NCBI RefSeq assembly: GCF_017876795.1
Contig: NZ_JAGIOR010000002.1
Coordinates: 875,350-939,349, forward strand
Source of the DNA: Rhizobium leguminosarum
GTDB lineage: Bacteria > Pseudomonadota > Alphaproteobacteria > Rhizobiales > Rhizobiaceae
DNA length: 64,000 nt
Reading direction: 5' to 3'
Shown: positions 46,795-55,664 of the stretch, one piece after another
Layout: each line of letters starts with the position of its first letter
How positions within the stretch are numbered: position 1 is the first letter of the stretch
Translations under genes and position numbers: made by a program
The notes under the pieces: model-generated
The model's input: only the letters and a program-made list of their open reading frames with translations
Told to the model about the DNA's origin: nothing
Database searches by the model: none

Positions 46795-48330
46795 TCATGC
46801 ATTGCCGGTGGCGGCGCGCACCAGCGCTTCCGGCGTCAGCTCGGCGCGTTCGAAAATCCCGGCGGCCAGCCCTTCCTTCATCACCAGAACGCGGTCCGAC
46901 ATGCCGATGATCTCGGGCAGCTCGGACGAGACCATGATAATCGACAGGCCTTCGGCGGCGAGTTCGCTGATGAAGCCGTGCACGGCGGCCTTCGAGCCGA
47001 TGTCGATGCCTTTTGTGGGTTCATCGAGGATGATGACCTTCGGCGACGTCGCCAGCCACTTGCCGATGACCACCTTCTGCTGGTTGCCGCCCGACAGCGT
47101 GCCGACCGGCACCGAAAGGGCGGCGGCACGCAGATCCAGCCGCTCGGCATATTTGCGCGCCAGCGCAAATTCTTCCGCCGCTCTGAGGAAGCCGCGGCGC
47201 GAGGTGCGGGCGAGCGAGGGCAGCGTCATGTTCTGGAAGATCGGCATAGGCAGCGCCAGCCCGTGGCGGCCGCGCTCTTCCGGCACGTAGACGATGCCGG
47301 CCCGGATGGCGTCCTGCGGCGAATGGATCGCGACCTCGCGGCCTTCGAGCATCATCATGCCGGAGAGCGGCCTGGTAATGCCGAACAGCGATTGCGACAG
47401 TTCCGAACGGCCAGCGCCGATCAGGCCGTATATGCCGAGAATCTCGCCCTTGCACAGGGTGAAGGATATGTCGCGGAATTCGGTGCGATGGCTGTAGTTG
47501 CGGATCTCCAAAACCGGACCGCCGATAGCGACATCGATCTTCGGAAAGGCGTTCTCGACGTCGCGGCCAACCATCATCCGGACGATCTCGTCCTGCGGCG
47601 TCTCCTTGAGACGGCCCTGGCCGATGGCGCGGCCGTCACGGAAGACGACGAAATCGTCGGCGATTTCGTAAACCTCGTCGAACTTGTGGCTGATGAAGAG
47701 GATCGCCTTGCCCTGTTCCTTCAGGCCCCGGACGATGCGGAAGAGATCGTCGATCTCCTTGCGGGAAAGGGCTGCCGTCGGTTCGTCCATGATGACGATG
47801 CGGGCCTCGATCGACAGAGCGCGGGCGATCGCCACCAGATGGCGCTGCGCAATGGAGAGGTCTTTGAGCCGGATCGTCGGGTCGATATTGCTTTCGAGCG
47901 CGATGAGCAGCGCCTTCGAGCGGCTGTTCATCGCCTGCCAGTCGATGGTGCGCAGCCGCGTGCGCGGCGCATGGCCGAGGAAGATGTTTTCGGCAACCGT
48001 CAGCTCGTCGAAAAGCACGGTTTCCTGATGGATGGCGGTAACGCCGGCATCGATCGCCGCCTGGGCGCTGGCAAAGGTCACCGGACGGCCGTCGACCAGG
48101 ATCTCGCCTTCGTTCGGCCGGTAGATGCCGGTCAGGATCTTGACGAGCGTCGATTTGCCGGCGCCGTTTTCGCCGATCAGCGCGGTCACCGTGCCGGGGT
48201 GGAGGGCGATGCTGACATTGTCGAGCGCCTTCACGCCCGGAAAGATCTGGGAGATGCCGCGCATTTCCAGAATGGCGGGCGCATCGCCGGTTTTGCTGTC
48301 CGTGGCGGTTTGTTGAAAGGCGGCGTTCAT
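46795..48330 (-). CDS. rhaT: Rhamnose ABC transporter ATPase RhaT
   Basis: A 511-residue ATPase with two nucleotide-binding halves. The first has Walker A GENGAGKSTLVK, signature LSIAQRHLVAIARAL and Walker B IVIMDEPTAAL; the second has the reduced Walker A GLIGAGRSEL, signature LSGGNQQKVVIGKWL and Walker B VIILDEPTKGID, as in RbsA. It lies 74 bp after rhaS; a strong hairpin fills that gap. Confidence 0.94.
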   Translation of the reverse strand: MNAAFQQTATDSKTGDAPAILEMRGISQIFPGVKALDNVSIALHPGTVTALIGENGAGKSTLVKILTGIYRPNEGEILVDGRPVTFASAQAAIDAGVTAIHQETVLFDELTVAENIFLGHAPRTRLRTIDWQAMNSRSKALLIALESNIDPTIRLKDLSIAQRHLVAIARALSIEARIVIMDEPTAALSRKEIDDLFRIVRGLKEQGKAILFISHKFDEVYEIADDFVVFRDGRAIGQGRLKETPQDEIVRMMVGRDVENAFPKIDVAIGGPVLEIRNYSHRTEFRDISFTLCKGEILGIYGLIGAGRSELSQSLFGITRPLSGMMMLEGREVAIHSPQDAIRAGIVYVPEERGRHGLALPMPIFQNMTLPSLARTSRRGFLRAAEEFALARKYAERLDLRAAALSVPVGTLSGGNQQKVVIGKWLATSPKVIILDEPTKGIDIGSKAAVHGFISELAAEGLSIIMVSSELPEIIGMSDRVLVMKEGLAAGIFERAELTPEALVRAATGNA

Positions 48331-48359
48331 CAGATTTCTACCAGTGTCGAATGGGAAAT

Positions 48360-48383
48360 CCCGGCGGCTTGAAGGCCGCCGGG
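48360..48383 (-). other. Hairpin between rhaS and rhaT
   Basis: Perfect 9-bp arms CCCGGCGGC/GCCGCCGGG around a 6-nt loop. On the rha transcript it lies just after the rhaS stop and lacks a T run behind it, so it fits an mRNA-stabilising or partial-termination element that keeps the binding protein more abundant than the ATPase. Confidence 0.65.
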
Positions 48384-48404
48384 TTTTTCTGTGGTTGCTC
48401 CGGA

Positions 48405-49400
48405 TCAGAAGACCTTGGAGAACTGGTCGATGTTCGAGGCGTTGTAGACGAAGGGATCAGCCATGGCGGCTTCGCCGTTGTCGCCGATCTTGATCTTGCC
48501 CATGCGGCCGGCAGTGATTTCGCTGCCCGGCTTGCCGTCGGCGTCACCCTTGACCAGGTGATAGGCGATCTGGGCTGCGGAATAGCCGAGGTCGATCGGG
48601 TTCCAGATAGCAAATTCCTTGGTAGCGCCCGACTTGATCGCGCCGGCCATTTCGGACGGCAGGCCGAGACCGGTGACGTAGACCTTGCCGACGAGGCCCT
48701 TGTCTTCGACGACCTTGGAAGCGGCGAGAACGCCGACCGTCGTCGGGGCGACGATGACCTTGACGTTCGGGTTCGACTTCAGCAGGCCTTCGGCTTCACG
48801 ATAGGATTTGTCCGAGAGATCGTCGCCGTAAACCGTGGTGACGAGGTTGAGGCCCGGGAAATCCTTGAGCTGCTTCTTCATCTGGTCGATCCAGATGTTC
48901 TGGTTGGTCGAGGTGGTCGTTGCCGACAGGATGGCGAAGTCACCCTTGCCGCCGTCGAGGTGATCCTTGACGAGCGTCAGGCACATCTTGCCGATCAACT
49001 CGTTGGACGACGGATTGAGCTGCAGGATACGACCTTCCGGTGCGACGCCGGAATCCCAGGAGATGACCTTGATGCCGCGCTGGGCAGCCTTCTTCAGCGC
49101 CGGAACGAGCGCGTCGGGATCGTTGGCCGAGACAGCGATGGCGTCGACGCCCTGGGCGATCAGCGAGTTGATGACTTCGATCTGGCCTTCGGCCGTCGTC
49201 GACGTCGGACCGGTGTAGATGACTTCTACGCCGCCGAGTTCCTTGGCGGCTTCCTGGGCGCCCTTGTTGGCGGCGTCGAAGAAGCCGTTGCCGAGCGACT
49301 TCACGACCAGGCCGATCTTGATGTCCTTGGCGCTTGCAGTGCCGGCCATCATGGCGACGGCGAGCGCTACGCCGAGCGCAAGTGTCTTTGCGAGTTTCAT
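48405..49400 (-). CDS. rhaS: Rhamnose-binding periplasmic protein RhaS
   Basis: A 331-residue sugar-binding protein with a Sec signal (KTLALGVALAVAMMAGTASA). The mature start KDIKIGLVVKSLGNGFFDAANKGAQEAAKE is typical of RbsB-like proteins, with ISWDSGVAPEGR in the ligand cleft region. First structural gene after rhaR. Confidence 0.93.
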   Translation of the reverse strand: MKLAKTLALGVALAVAMMAGTASAKDIKIGLVVKSLGNGFFDAANKGAQEAAKELGGVEVIYTGPTSTTAEGQIEVINSLIAQGVDAIAVSANDPDALVPALKKAAQRGIKVISWDSGVAPEGRILQLNPSSNELIGKMCLTLVKDHLDGGKGDFAILSATTTSTNQNIWIDQMKKQLKDFPGLNLVTTVYGDDLSDKSYREAEGLLKSNPNVKVIVAPTTVGVLAASKVVEDKGLVGKVYVTGLGLPSEMAGAIKSGATKEFAIWNPIDLGYSAAQIAYHLVKGDADGKPGSEITAGRMGKIKIGDNGEAAMADPFVYNASNIDQFSKVF

Positions 49401-49446
49401 GTACTTTCCTCCCTTAAAGATTAGACTTCCACACCTCGGCGGCGCC

Positions 49447-50259
49447 TCATGCGACCGACGAGGAATCCTCCCTCACAACCTGAGCCACCGGGCTGGCGAC
49501 TACGAGCCGGACGCCGGCATTCTCGACCATGCGAGCTGCCTCGTCCGAGATCGCGTCATCAGTGATGATCACAGAAACGCGGTCGAGCGCGCAGAGAATG
49601 AGGCTCGACCGGCGATTGAATTTGCTTGAATCGACCATGACGACGAGTTCGTCGGCCTGGTGCATCAGCTTCTGCTCACTCTGAATGATGAGCGCATCCG
49701 CCTCCATGATGCCGAGCGGGCCGACGCCTTGGGCGCCGATGAACATGCGCCGCGCATAAAAATTGCGGATCGCGTCATTATCGAAAGGCGACAGGATCAG
49801 GCTCTGCTCGCGATAGATCGCGCCACCCGGCACCGTCACCGTGTTTTTGGAATGTTTCACCAGATGTTCGGCAATCGCGAAAGAATTGGTCATGACCTGC
49901 AAGCGATGGCCGGCCATGTAATGCACCATCTGGAAGGTGGTCGTGCCGCCATTGATGATGATGGCGTCGCCCGCTTCGCAGAGATCGACGGCCGCACGAG
50001 CAATTGCGCGTTTTTTATCGATATTGACTGATTCTGACACCCGGAAGGGCCGGCCGGCAAGATTGCCGAGCTGCGGCGGATGCACCGCCTCCGCACCGCC
50101 GCGGACGCGGCGGATCTTGCCCTGCACATGAAGAGCCGCAATGTCGCGCCGGATTGTCGCTTCAGAGGCTTCCGTCAGCTCGGAAATGTCCTGGATCGTA
50201 ACGACCGACTTTTCCTGAACGGCGCTTAAGATAATGCGGTGGCGTTCGCGTTCGTGCAT
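49447..50259 (-). CDS. rhaR: DeoR-family regulator RhaR
   Basis: A 270-residue regulator. The N-terminal helix-turn-helix (VTIQDISELTEASEATIRRDIAALHVQGKIRRVRGGA) is complete and the C-terminal sugar-phosphate sensing fold contains INGGTTTFQMVHYM. It begins the operon and is divergent from rhaDI, so both promoters lie in the 196-bp gap upstream. A sugar-phosphate effector is inferred from the family. Confidence 0.92.
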   Translation of the reverse strand: MHERERHRIILSAVQEKSVVTIQDISELTEASEATIRRDIAALHVQGKIRRVRGGAEAVHPPQLGNLAGRPFRVSESVNIDKKRAIARAAVDLCEAGDAIIINGGTTTFQMVHYMAGHRLQVMTNSFAIAEHLVKHSKNTVTVPGGAIYREQSLILSPFDNDAIRNFYARRMFIGAQGVGPLGIMEADALIIQSEQKLMHQADELVVMVDSSKFNRRSSLILCALDRVSVIITDDAISDEAARMVENAGVRLVVASPVAQVVREDSSSVA

Positions 50260-50350
50260 GGGCTCCTCCTCTGGTCATATTTATTTCGCATCCGTTAATG
50301 CGTGTCAATCACAAACGATCATAAATTTTCATATTGCGATGCAGCATAAT

Positions 50351-50398
50351 CGATTTTGATCGTTTTCGATTGACAAGCGCACTTTTGATGCGCGATAC
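50351..50398 (+). promoter_or_regulatory. rhaDI promoter and repeated operator candidate
   Basis: TTGACA (50370-50375) is followed after 17 nt by CGATAC (50393-50398), a fair vegetative promoter. Directly upstream and overlapping its first base are two 10-bp tandem repeats, CGATTTTGAT and CGTTTTCGAT (8 of 10 matches), a pattern expected for DeoR-type operators. Confidence 0.5.
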
Positions 50399-50455
50399 CG
50401 TGAGCGAAAGGGCGCGCTGATCGGGGCGTCTCACAAGCCTTTATGGGAGGATGAT

Positions 50456-52552
50456 ATGGCGGCGAACGTCCGGCTTCTGGATAACCGGTGGGATGATGCT
50501 TATGCGGCAGGCCTCGATGAGCCCGGAAAGCTGCTCTATCGCTCCAACCTGCTCGGCGCCGACAAGCGCATCACCAATTACGGCGGCGGCAACACCTCGG
50601 CGAAGGTGATGGAAACCGACCCGCTGACCGGCGGCAAGGCAAAGGTTCTCTGGGTCAAGGGCTCGGGCGGCGACGTCGGCACGATCAAGCTCGACGGTTT
50701 CGCGACCCTCTACCAGGACAAGCTGGAATCGCTGAAAGGCATCTACAAGGGTGTCGAGGACGAAGACCGCATGGTCGGTTTCCTGCCGCACTGCACCTTC
50801 AACCTGAATGGTCGCGCCGCCTCGATCGACACGCCGCTGCACGGTTTCGTGCCTTTCACCCATGTTGACCACATGCATCCCGATGCAATCATCGCGATTG
50901 CCGCCTCGAAGAATTCCAGAGAATTGACGCAGCAGGTGTTCGGTGACGAGATCGGCTGGCTGCCATGGCGTCGCCCGGGCTTCCAGCTTGGCCTCGACCT
51001 TGGCGCTTTCGTCGCGGCAAACCCGAATGCCAAGGGCGTCGTGCTCGAAAGCCACGGCCTATTTACCTGGGCTGATGATGCCAAGGCCTGCTACGAGCTG
51101 ACGCTCGATATCATCAACAAGGCGATCGTCTGGTTTGCCGACAAGACCGAGGGCAAGACGATTTTCGGCGGTGCCGTCGCACAGAGCTTGGCCGTTGGCG
51201 AACGTCGCGCCATCGCCGCCCGGCTGATGCCGGAAATTCGCGGCCGCATCGGCAAGCAGGAGCGCAAGCTCGGACATTTCGACGATCAGGACGCCGTGCT
51301 CGAATTCGTTAATTCCCGGGATCTGCGCCCGCTCGGCGCGCTCGGCACCAGCTGCCCCGATCATTTCCTGCGCACCAAGATCCGCCCGCTGATCGTCGAT
51401 TTCGACCCTGAAAAGCCGGGTGTCGAAGCGATCGTTGCCGGTCTCGACCAGGCGCTGGAGGATTACCGCGCCGACTACGCCCGCTATTATAACGACTGCA
51501 AGCATGACAATTCGCCCGCCATGCGCGACGCCAATCCGGTCATCTTTCTCGTTCCCGGCGTCGGCATGCTGTCCTTTGCCCGCGATAAGGCGACGGCCCG
51601 CATTGCCAGCGAATTCTACGTCAACGCCATCAACGTCATGCGCGGCGCCTCGACGGTCTCGGAATATCAGGGCCTGCCGGAACAGGAAGCCTTCGATATC
51701 GAATACTGGCTGCTTGAAGAGGCCAAGCTGCAGCGCATGCCAAAGCCGAAGAGCCTTGCCGGCCGGGTGGCCTTCGTCACCGGCGGCGCCGGCGGCATCG
51801 GCCGGGCGACGGCCGCGCGTCTCGTCGGCGAGGGCGCTTGCGTCGTGCTTGCCGACATCGACCAGGCGGCGCTCGAGGGCACCGAAGCCGATTTCGTCAA
51901 GAAGTTTGGCGCCGATGCGGTGCGCAGCGTTCGCCTCGACGTCACCAAGGAAGATGCGGTGATCGCTTCCTTCACGGAAGCCTGCGTCGAATTCGGCGGC
52001 GTCGATATTCTCGTCTCGAATGCCGGCATTGCTTCGTCTGCGCCGATCGAAGCCACCGAACTTGCGACGTGGAACCGCAATATCGATATTCTGGCGACCG
52101 GCTATTTCCTGGTTTCGCGCGAAGCCTTCCGCCTGTTCCGCCGTCAGGCGCTCGGCGGCAACATCGTCTTCGTCGCCTCGAAAAACGGCCTTGCCGCCTC
52201 GCCGAATGCGTCTGCCTATTGCACCGCAAAGGCTGCCGAAATCCATCTCGCCCGCTGCCTGGCACTGGAAGGCGCGGATGCCGGCATCCGCGTCAACACG
52301 GTCAACCCGGATGCCGTGCTGCGTGGTTCGAAGATCTGGAGCGGCGAGTGGCGGGAACAGCGCGCTGCCTCGTCCAAGATCGAGGTGGACGATCTCGAGG
52401 AACATTACCGCAAGCGTTCGATGCTGAAACTCAACGTGTTTCCGGAGGATATCGCCGAGGCGATCTACTTCCTGGCTTCCGACCTTTCGGCAAAATCGAC
52501 CGGCAACATCATCAACGTCGATGCCGGCAACGTGCAGAGTTTTACGCGGTAA
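50456..52552 (+). CDS. rhaD: Bifunctional rhamnulose-1-phosphate aldolase / lactaldehyde dehydrogenase RhaD
   Basis: A 698-residue two-domain enzyme. The first 420 residues form a class II aldolase fold (NYGGGNTSAKVMETDP, HTFV-like VPFTHVDHMHPDAI with zinc His residues). The last 270 form a short-chain dehydrogenase with VAFVTGGAGGIGRATA, Ser in VASKNG and SAYCTAKAAE carrying the Tyr-Lys pair. It cleaves rhamnulose-1-phosphate to dihydroxyacetone phosphate and lactaldehyde, then oxidises the latter. Divergent from rhaR. Confidence 0.93.
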   Translation: MAANVRLLDNRWDDAYAAGLDEPGKLLYRSNLLGADKRITNYGGGNTSAKVMETDPLTGGKAKVLWVKGSGGDVGTIKLDGFATLYQDKLESLKGIYKGVEDEDRMVGFLPHCTFNLNGRAASIDTPLHGFVPFTHVDHMHPDAIIAIAASKNSRELTQQVFGDEIGWLPWRRPGFQLGLDLGAFVAANPNAKGVVLESHGLFTWADDAKACYELTLDIINKAIVWFADKTEGKTIFGGAVAQSLAVGERRAIAARLMPEIRGRIGKQERKLGHFDDQDAVLEFVNSRDLRPLGALGTSCPDHFLRTKIRPLIVDFDPEKPGVEAIVAGLDQALEDYRADYARYYNDCKHDNSPAMRDANPVIFLVPGVGMLSFARDKATARIASEFYVNAINVMRGASTVSEYQGLPEQEAFDIEYWLLEEAKLQRMPKPKSLAGRVAFVTGGAGGIGRATAARLVGEGACVVLADIDQAALEGTEADFVKKFGADAVRSVRLDVTKEDAVIASFTEACVEFGGVDILVSNAGIASSAPIEATELATWNRNIDILATGYFLVSREAFRLFRRQALGGNIVFVASKNGLAASPNASAYCTAKAAEIHLARCLALEGADAGIRVNTVNPDAVLRGSKIWSGEWREQRAASSKIEVDDLEEHYRKRSMLKLNVFPEDIAEAIYFLASDLSAKSTGNIINVDAGNVQSFTR

Positions 52553-52578
52553 TAGCTAATCGGCGGCGGATACGTCTG

Positions 52579-52640
52579 CCCCTCACCCTAACCCTCTCCC
52601 CGTCTGAACGGGGAGAAGGTGCCGGCAGGCGGATGAGGGG
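52579..52640. repeat. Rhizobial REP-like palindrome between rhaD and rhaI
   Basis: Inner arms CTCCCCGT/ACGGGGAG (52596-52615) sit inside outer arms CCCCTCA/TGAGGGG. This composition is a dispersed palindrome of rhizobial genomes. It may stabilise rhaD mRNA. Confidence 0.75.
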
Positions 52641-52690
52641 CCGGCCCCACGGCAGTCCCAATGTAGAAATTGCATAACCGGGAGGTAGGA

Positions 52691-53983
52691 ATGGCCGAGT
52701 TCAGGATCGCGCAGGATCGGGTCGCGACAGAAAACGACAAGCGGGCGACCGCACTGAAAGCCGATTACGAGGCGCTGGGTGCGAACCTTGCCCGCCGCGG
52801 CATCGATATCGAGGCGGTTACCCGAAGGGTGGCGGAATTCTTCGTCGCCGTTCCCTCCTGGGGTGTCGGCACCGGCGGCACGCGCTTTGCCCGCTTCCCC
52901 GGCACCGGCGAGCCGCGCGGCATCTTCGACAAGCTCGACGATTGCGCCGTCATCAACCAGCTGACGCAGGCGACGCCGAACGTCTCGCTGCATATTCCCT
53001 GGGACAAGGCGGATGTGAGCGAATTGAAGGCCAAGGGCAATGCGCTCGGCCTCGGCTTCGATGCGATGAATTCGAACACCTTTTCCGATGCGCCGGGCCA
53101 GGCCCATTCCTACAAATATGGTTCGCTCAGCCATACCGATGCGGCAACGCGGGCGCAGGCGGTCGAGCACAATCTCGAATGCATCGAGATCGGCAAGGCG
53201 CTCGGCTCCAAGGCATTGACGGTCTGGATCGGCGACGGCTCGAACTTCCCCGGCCAGAGCAATTTTACTAAGGCTTTCGAACGTTACCTCGCCTCGATGG
53301 CTGATATCTACAAGGCGCTGCCCGACGATTGGAAGCTGTTCTCCGAACACAAGATGTATGAGCCGGCCTTCTATTCGACGATCGTCCAGGATTGGGGCAC
53401 CAATTACCTGATCGCCCAGACGCTCGGCCCGAAGGCCCATTGCCTCGTCGACCTCGGCCACCATGCACCGAACACCAATATCGAGATGATAGTCGCCCGG
53501 CTGATCCAGTTCGGCAAGCTCGGCGGCTTCCACTTCAACGATTCCAAGTATGGCGACGACGATCTCGACGCCGGCGCGATCGATCCCTACCGGCTATTCC
53601 TTGTCTTCAACGAGCTGGTCGATGCCGAGCAGCGCGGCGTCAACGACTTCAACCCGGCCCATATGATCGACCAGTCGCATAATGTCACCGACCCGATCGA
53701 GAGCCTGATCAATAGCGCCAACGAAATCCGCCGCGCTTATGCGCAGGCGCTGATCGTCGACCGTAAGGCGCTCGACGGATACCAGCAGGACAATGACGCG
53801 CTGATGGCGTCGGAAACCCTGAAGCGGGCCTATCGCGCCGATGTCGAGCCGATCCTCGCCGAAGCTCGGCGCAGGGCCGGCGGCGCGATCGACCCGATCG
53901 CTGCCTACCGCGCCAGCGGCTACCGCAGGAAGGTGGCGGCTGAGCGTCCGGCCTCCGCTGCCGGCGGCGGCGGAATCATCTGA
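52691..53983 (+). CDS. rhaI: L-rhamnose isomerase RhaI
   Basis: A 430-residue xylose-isomerase-fold enzyme converting L-rhamnose to L-rhamnulose. Metal residues fit EHKMYEPAFYS, LVDLGHHAPNTNIE and GGFHFNDSKYGDDDLD. The sequence resembles the Pseudomonas stutzeri type rather than E. coli RhaA. The ATG after GGGAGGTAGGA was chosen; the upstream in-frame ATG has no RBS. Second gene of the rhaDI operon. Confidence 0.92.
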   Translation: MAEFRIAQDRVATENDKRATALKADYEALGANLARRGIDIEAVTRRVAEFFVAVPSWGVGTGGTRFARFPGTGEPRGIFDKLDDCAVINQLTQATPNVSLHIPWDKADVSELKAKGNALGLGFDAMNSNTFSDAPGQAHSYKYGSLSHTDAATRAQAVEHNLECIEIGKALGSKALTVWIGDGSNFPGQSNFTKAFERYLASMADIYKALPDDWKLFSEHKMYEPAFYSTIVQDWGTNYLIAQTLGPKAHCLVDLGHHAPNTNIEMIVARLIQFGKLGGFHFNDSKYGDDDLDAGAIDPYRLFLVFNELVDAEQRGVNDFNPAHMIDQSHNVTDPIESLINSANEIRRAYAQALIVDRKALDGYQQDNDALMASETLKRAYRADVEPILAEARRRAGGAIDPIAAYRASGYRRKVAAERPASAAGGGGII

Positions 53984-54002
53984 GCTTCTAAACTGAATAG
54001 AT

Positions 54003-54036
54003 TTGCCGGCAGCGCGGGGTTACGCGCTGCCGGCAA
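54003..54036. terminator. Bidirectional terminator between rhaI and the AhpD-like gene
   Basis: Perfect 13-bp arms TTGCCGGCAGCGC/GCGCTGCCGGCAA around an 8-nt loop, between two convergent genes. Flanking T/A-rich sequence is modest on both sides. Confidence 0.8.
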
Positions 54037-54043
54037 TTGCTGT

Positions 54044-54520
54044 TTACGGCTTCCAAGCCCCGGCGATCTGGCGGGTGGCGATGTTCAGCCGGTTCCAGAC
54101 ATTGATATTGGCGATGGCGATGACGAGTGCCGCAAGGCTCCTGCCGTCATAATGCCGGGTCGCCTCGTCCCAGATATCGTCAGGCACCGGGTCGGCGCGG
54201 TCGCTGACGCGGGTCACCGCCTCGGTCAGCGAAAGGGCTGCCCGTTCGGCGTCGCTGAAATAGGGCGAGTCGCGCCAGGCGCTGACGGCAAACAGCCTTT
54301 CGTCCGTCTCTCCAAGTTTCTTTGCGATGCGGGGATGACCGTCGACGCAGACGCTGCAGCCGTTGATCTGGCTGGCACGCAGATTGACGAGTTCAAGCAA
54401 CTTCGGTGAAAGGCCAGTCTCGGTCGGCACCTTGCTGAGGGCAGTGAGCGCCTGCATGGCCTCGGGAATGACGAGGGCGGGATTTCCCATTCTTTCCTGC
54501 ATGACCACTCTTTCCTGCAT
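54044..54520 (-). CDS. AhpD/carboxymuconolactone-decarboxylase-like protein
   Basis: A 158-residue alkyl-hydroperoxidase-D-fold protein. The redox pair is in NGCSVCVDGHPRIAKKLGETDERL, as in AhpD-like reductases. It is divergent from an ECF sigma gene, an arrangement known for ECF41 sigma factors, whose usual partner is such a protein. The start giving MQERVVMQERMG was chosen after AAGGAGACATATC. Role: probably oxidative-stress reduction. Confidence 0.85.
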   Translation of the reverse strand: MQERVVMQERMGNPALVIPEAMQALTALSKVPTETGLSPKLLELVNLRASQINGCSVCVDGHPRIAKKLGETDERLFAVSAWRDSPYFSDAERAALSLTEAVTRVSDRADPVPDDIWDEATRHYDGRSLAALVIAIANINVWNRLNIATRQIAGAWKP

Positions 54521-54565
54521 GATATGTCTCCTTGATGTGTTTGTCGGTTGACGCTCCGCCGGCGC

Positions 54566-54592
54566 TGTCACATCGGCCGGGTTTCGTTCGTC
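54566..54592 (+). promoter_or_regulatory. ECF41-type promoter upstream of the sigma gene
   Basis: TGTCACA (54566-54572), 16 nt, then CGTC (54589-54592), the same bases and spacing as the published ECF41 consensus. The sigma gene ATG is 36 bp further on, with GGAGGA in between. Confidence 0.75.
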
Positions 54593-54628
54593 ATGGCTTT
54601 GACGGAATGCAGTGGAGGAATGTGACGG

Positions 54629-55498
54629 ATGGACGAGAAAAAATGGTTGGCCGACGAATTCGAAGCGAACAGGGCGCATCTGAGGGCCGCCGCCTATCGC
54701 ATGCTCGGCTCGCGCAGCGAGGCTGAGGATGCCGTCCAGGAGGCCTGGCTACGGCTCAGCCGTACGGACACGACCGATGTCGGTAATCTCGGCGGCTGGC
54801 TGACGACGGTGGTGGCGCGCATCTGCCTCGACATGCTGCGCACGCGCAAGACCCGCCGTGAGGAGCCGCTGGAGATGCCGGTCCATGCCGTGATCGCCGA
54901 TCCGGCAAACGATCCGGAGCGCGACGCAGCCTTCGCCGAATCGGTCGGCGTGGCGCTGCTCGTCGTGCTGCAGACGCTGGCGCCCGCCGAACGTGTCGCC
55001 TTCGTGCTGCACGACATGTTCGATCTGCCCTTCGACGAGATCGCGCCAATCATCGGCCGCTCGTCTGCCGCTGTCCGGCAACTTGCAAGCCGCGCCCGCC
55101 GTCGGGTGCAGGGGGCGGACGAGGCGCCGGATGTTGATTTCGGCCGCAAGCGGACGATCGCGGAGGCTTTTTTGACGGCATCGCGCAACGGCGATCTTGA
55201 GGCGTTGCTCGCCGTGCTTGCCCCCGATGTCGTCTTCCGGCCGGATGCGACGGCGGCGCGGTTCGGCACCATTGGCGAAACGCGTGGCGCTGCTGGGGTA
55301 GCCGAAGCCTTCAAGGGGCGGGCGCAGGCGGCAGAGATTGCCGTTGTCGACGGCGAGCTCGGATTTGTCGTGCAGATCGGCGGCCAGCTCCGCGTCGTCG
55401 TGGCGTTGACGATCGCTGGTGGCAGGATTGCTGCGATCGACGCCATTGCCGATCCGGATCACCTCGAAAGGCTTGACTACTCGATCCTTCGGGATTGA
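54629..55498 (+). CDS. ECF sigma factor with SnoaL-like C-terminal domain (ECF41/SigJ-like)
   Basis: A 289-residue sigma factor. Region 2 reads RAHLRAAAYRMLGSRSEAEDAVQEAWLRL, region 4 LAPAERVAFVLHDMFDLPFDEIAPIIGRSSAAVRQLASRARR, and the last 110 residues are a SnoaL-like fold thought to regulate activity. The ECF41 marker WLPEP between regions 2 and 4 is replaced by PLEMPVHAV, and DGGG by DATA, but the final NPDKL-like motif is kept as DPDHL. No anti-sigma gene is nearby, as usual for ECF41. Confidence 0.88.
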   Translation: MDEKKWLADEFEANRAHLRAAAYRMLGSRSEAEDAVQEAWLRLSRTDTTDVGNLGGWLTTVVARICLDMLRTRKTRREEPLEMPVHAVIADPANDPERDAAFAESVGVALLVVLQTLAPAERVAFVLHDMFDLPFDEIAPIIGRSSAAVRQLASRARRRVQGADEAPDVDFGRKRTIAEAFLTASRNGDLEALLAVLAPDVVFRPDATAARFGTIGETRGAAGVAEAFKGRAQAAEIAVVDGELGFVVQIGGQLRVVVALTIAGGRIAAIDAIADPDHLERLDYSILRD

Positions 55499-55664
55499 AA
55501 ATAAACGCTGATTTGCCGGATCCTGGCAATAGGCGCGCTTTGGAACAAGGCGCGCCATCGACGTTTCCTCAGCGCCGAATCCCGCGTCATCGTCCTTGAC
55601 AGCAGCACCCTCAGCTTTATTCTATTATAAAGATTTATATAGCATAACTATGGAATTCAACGAT

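Noticed and set aside
46546..48372. 608-codon open frame on the plus strand
   Set aside because: Antisense shadow of rhaT and part of rhaP; composition Arg/Asp/Gly-rich without any domain.
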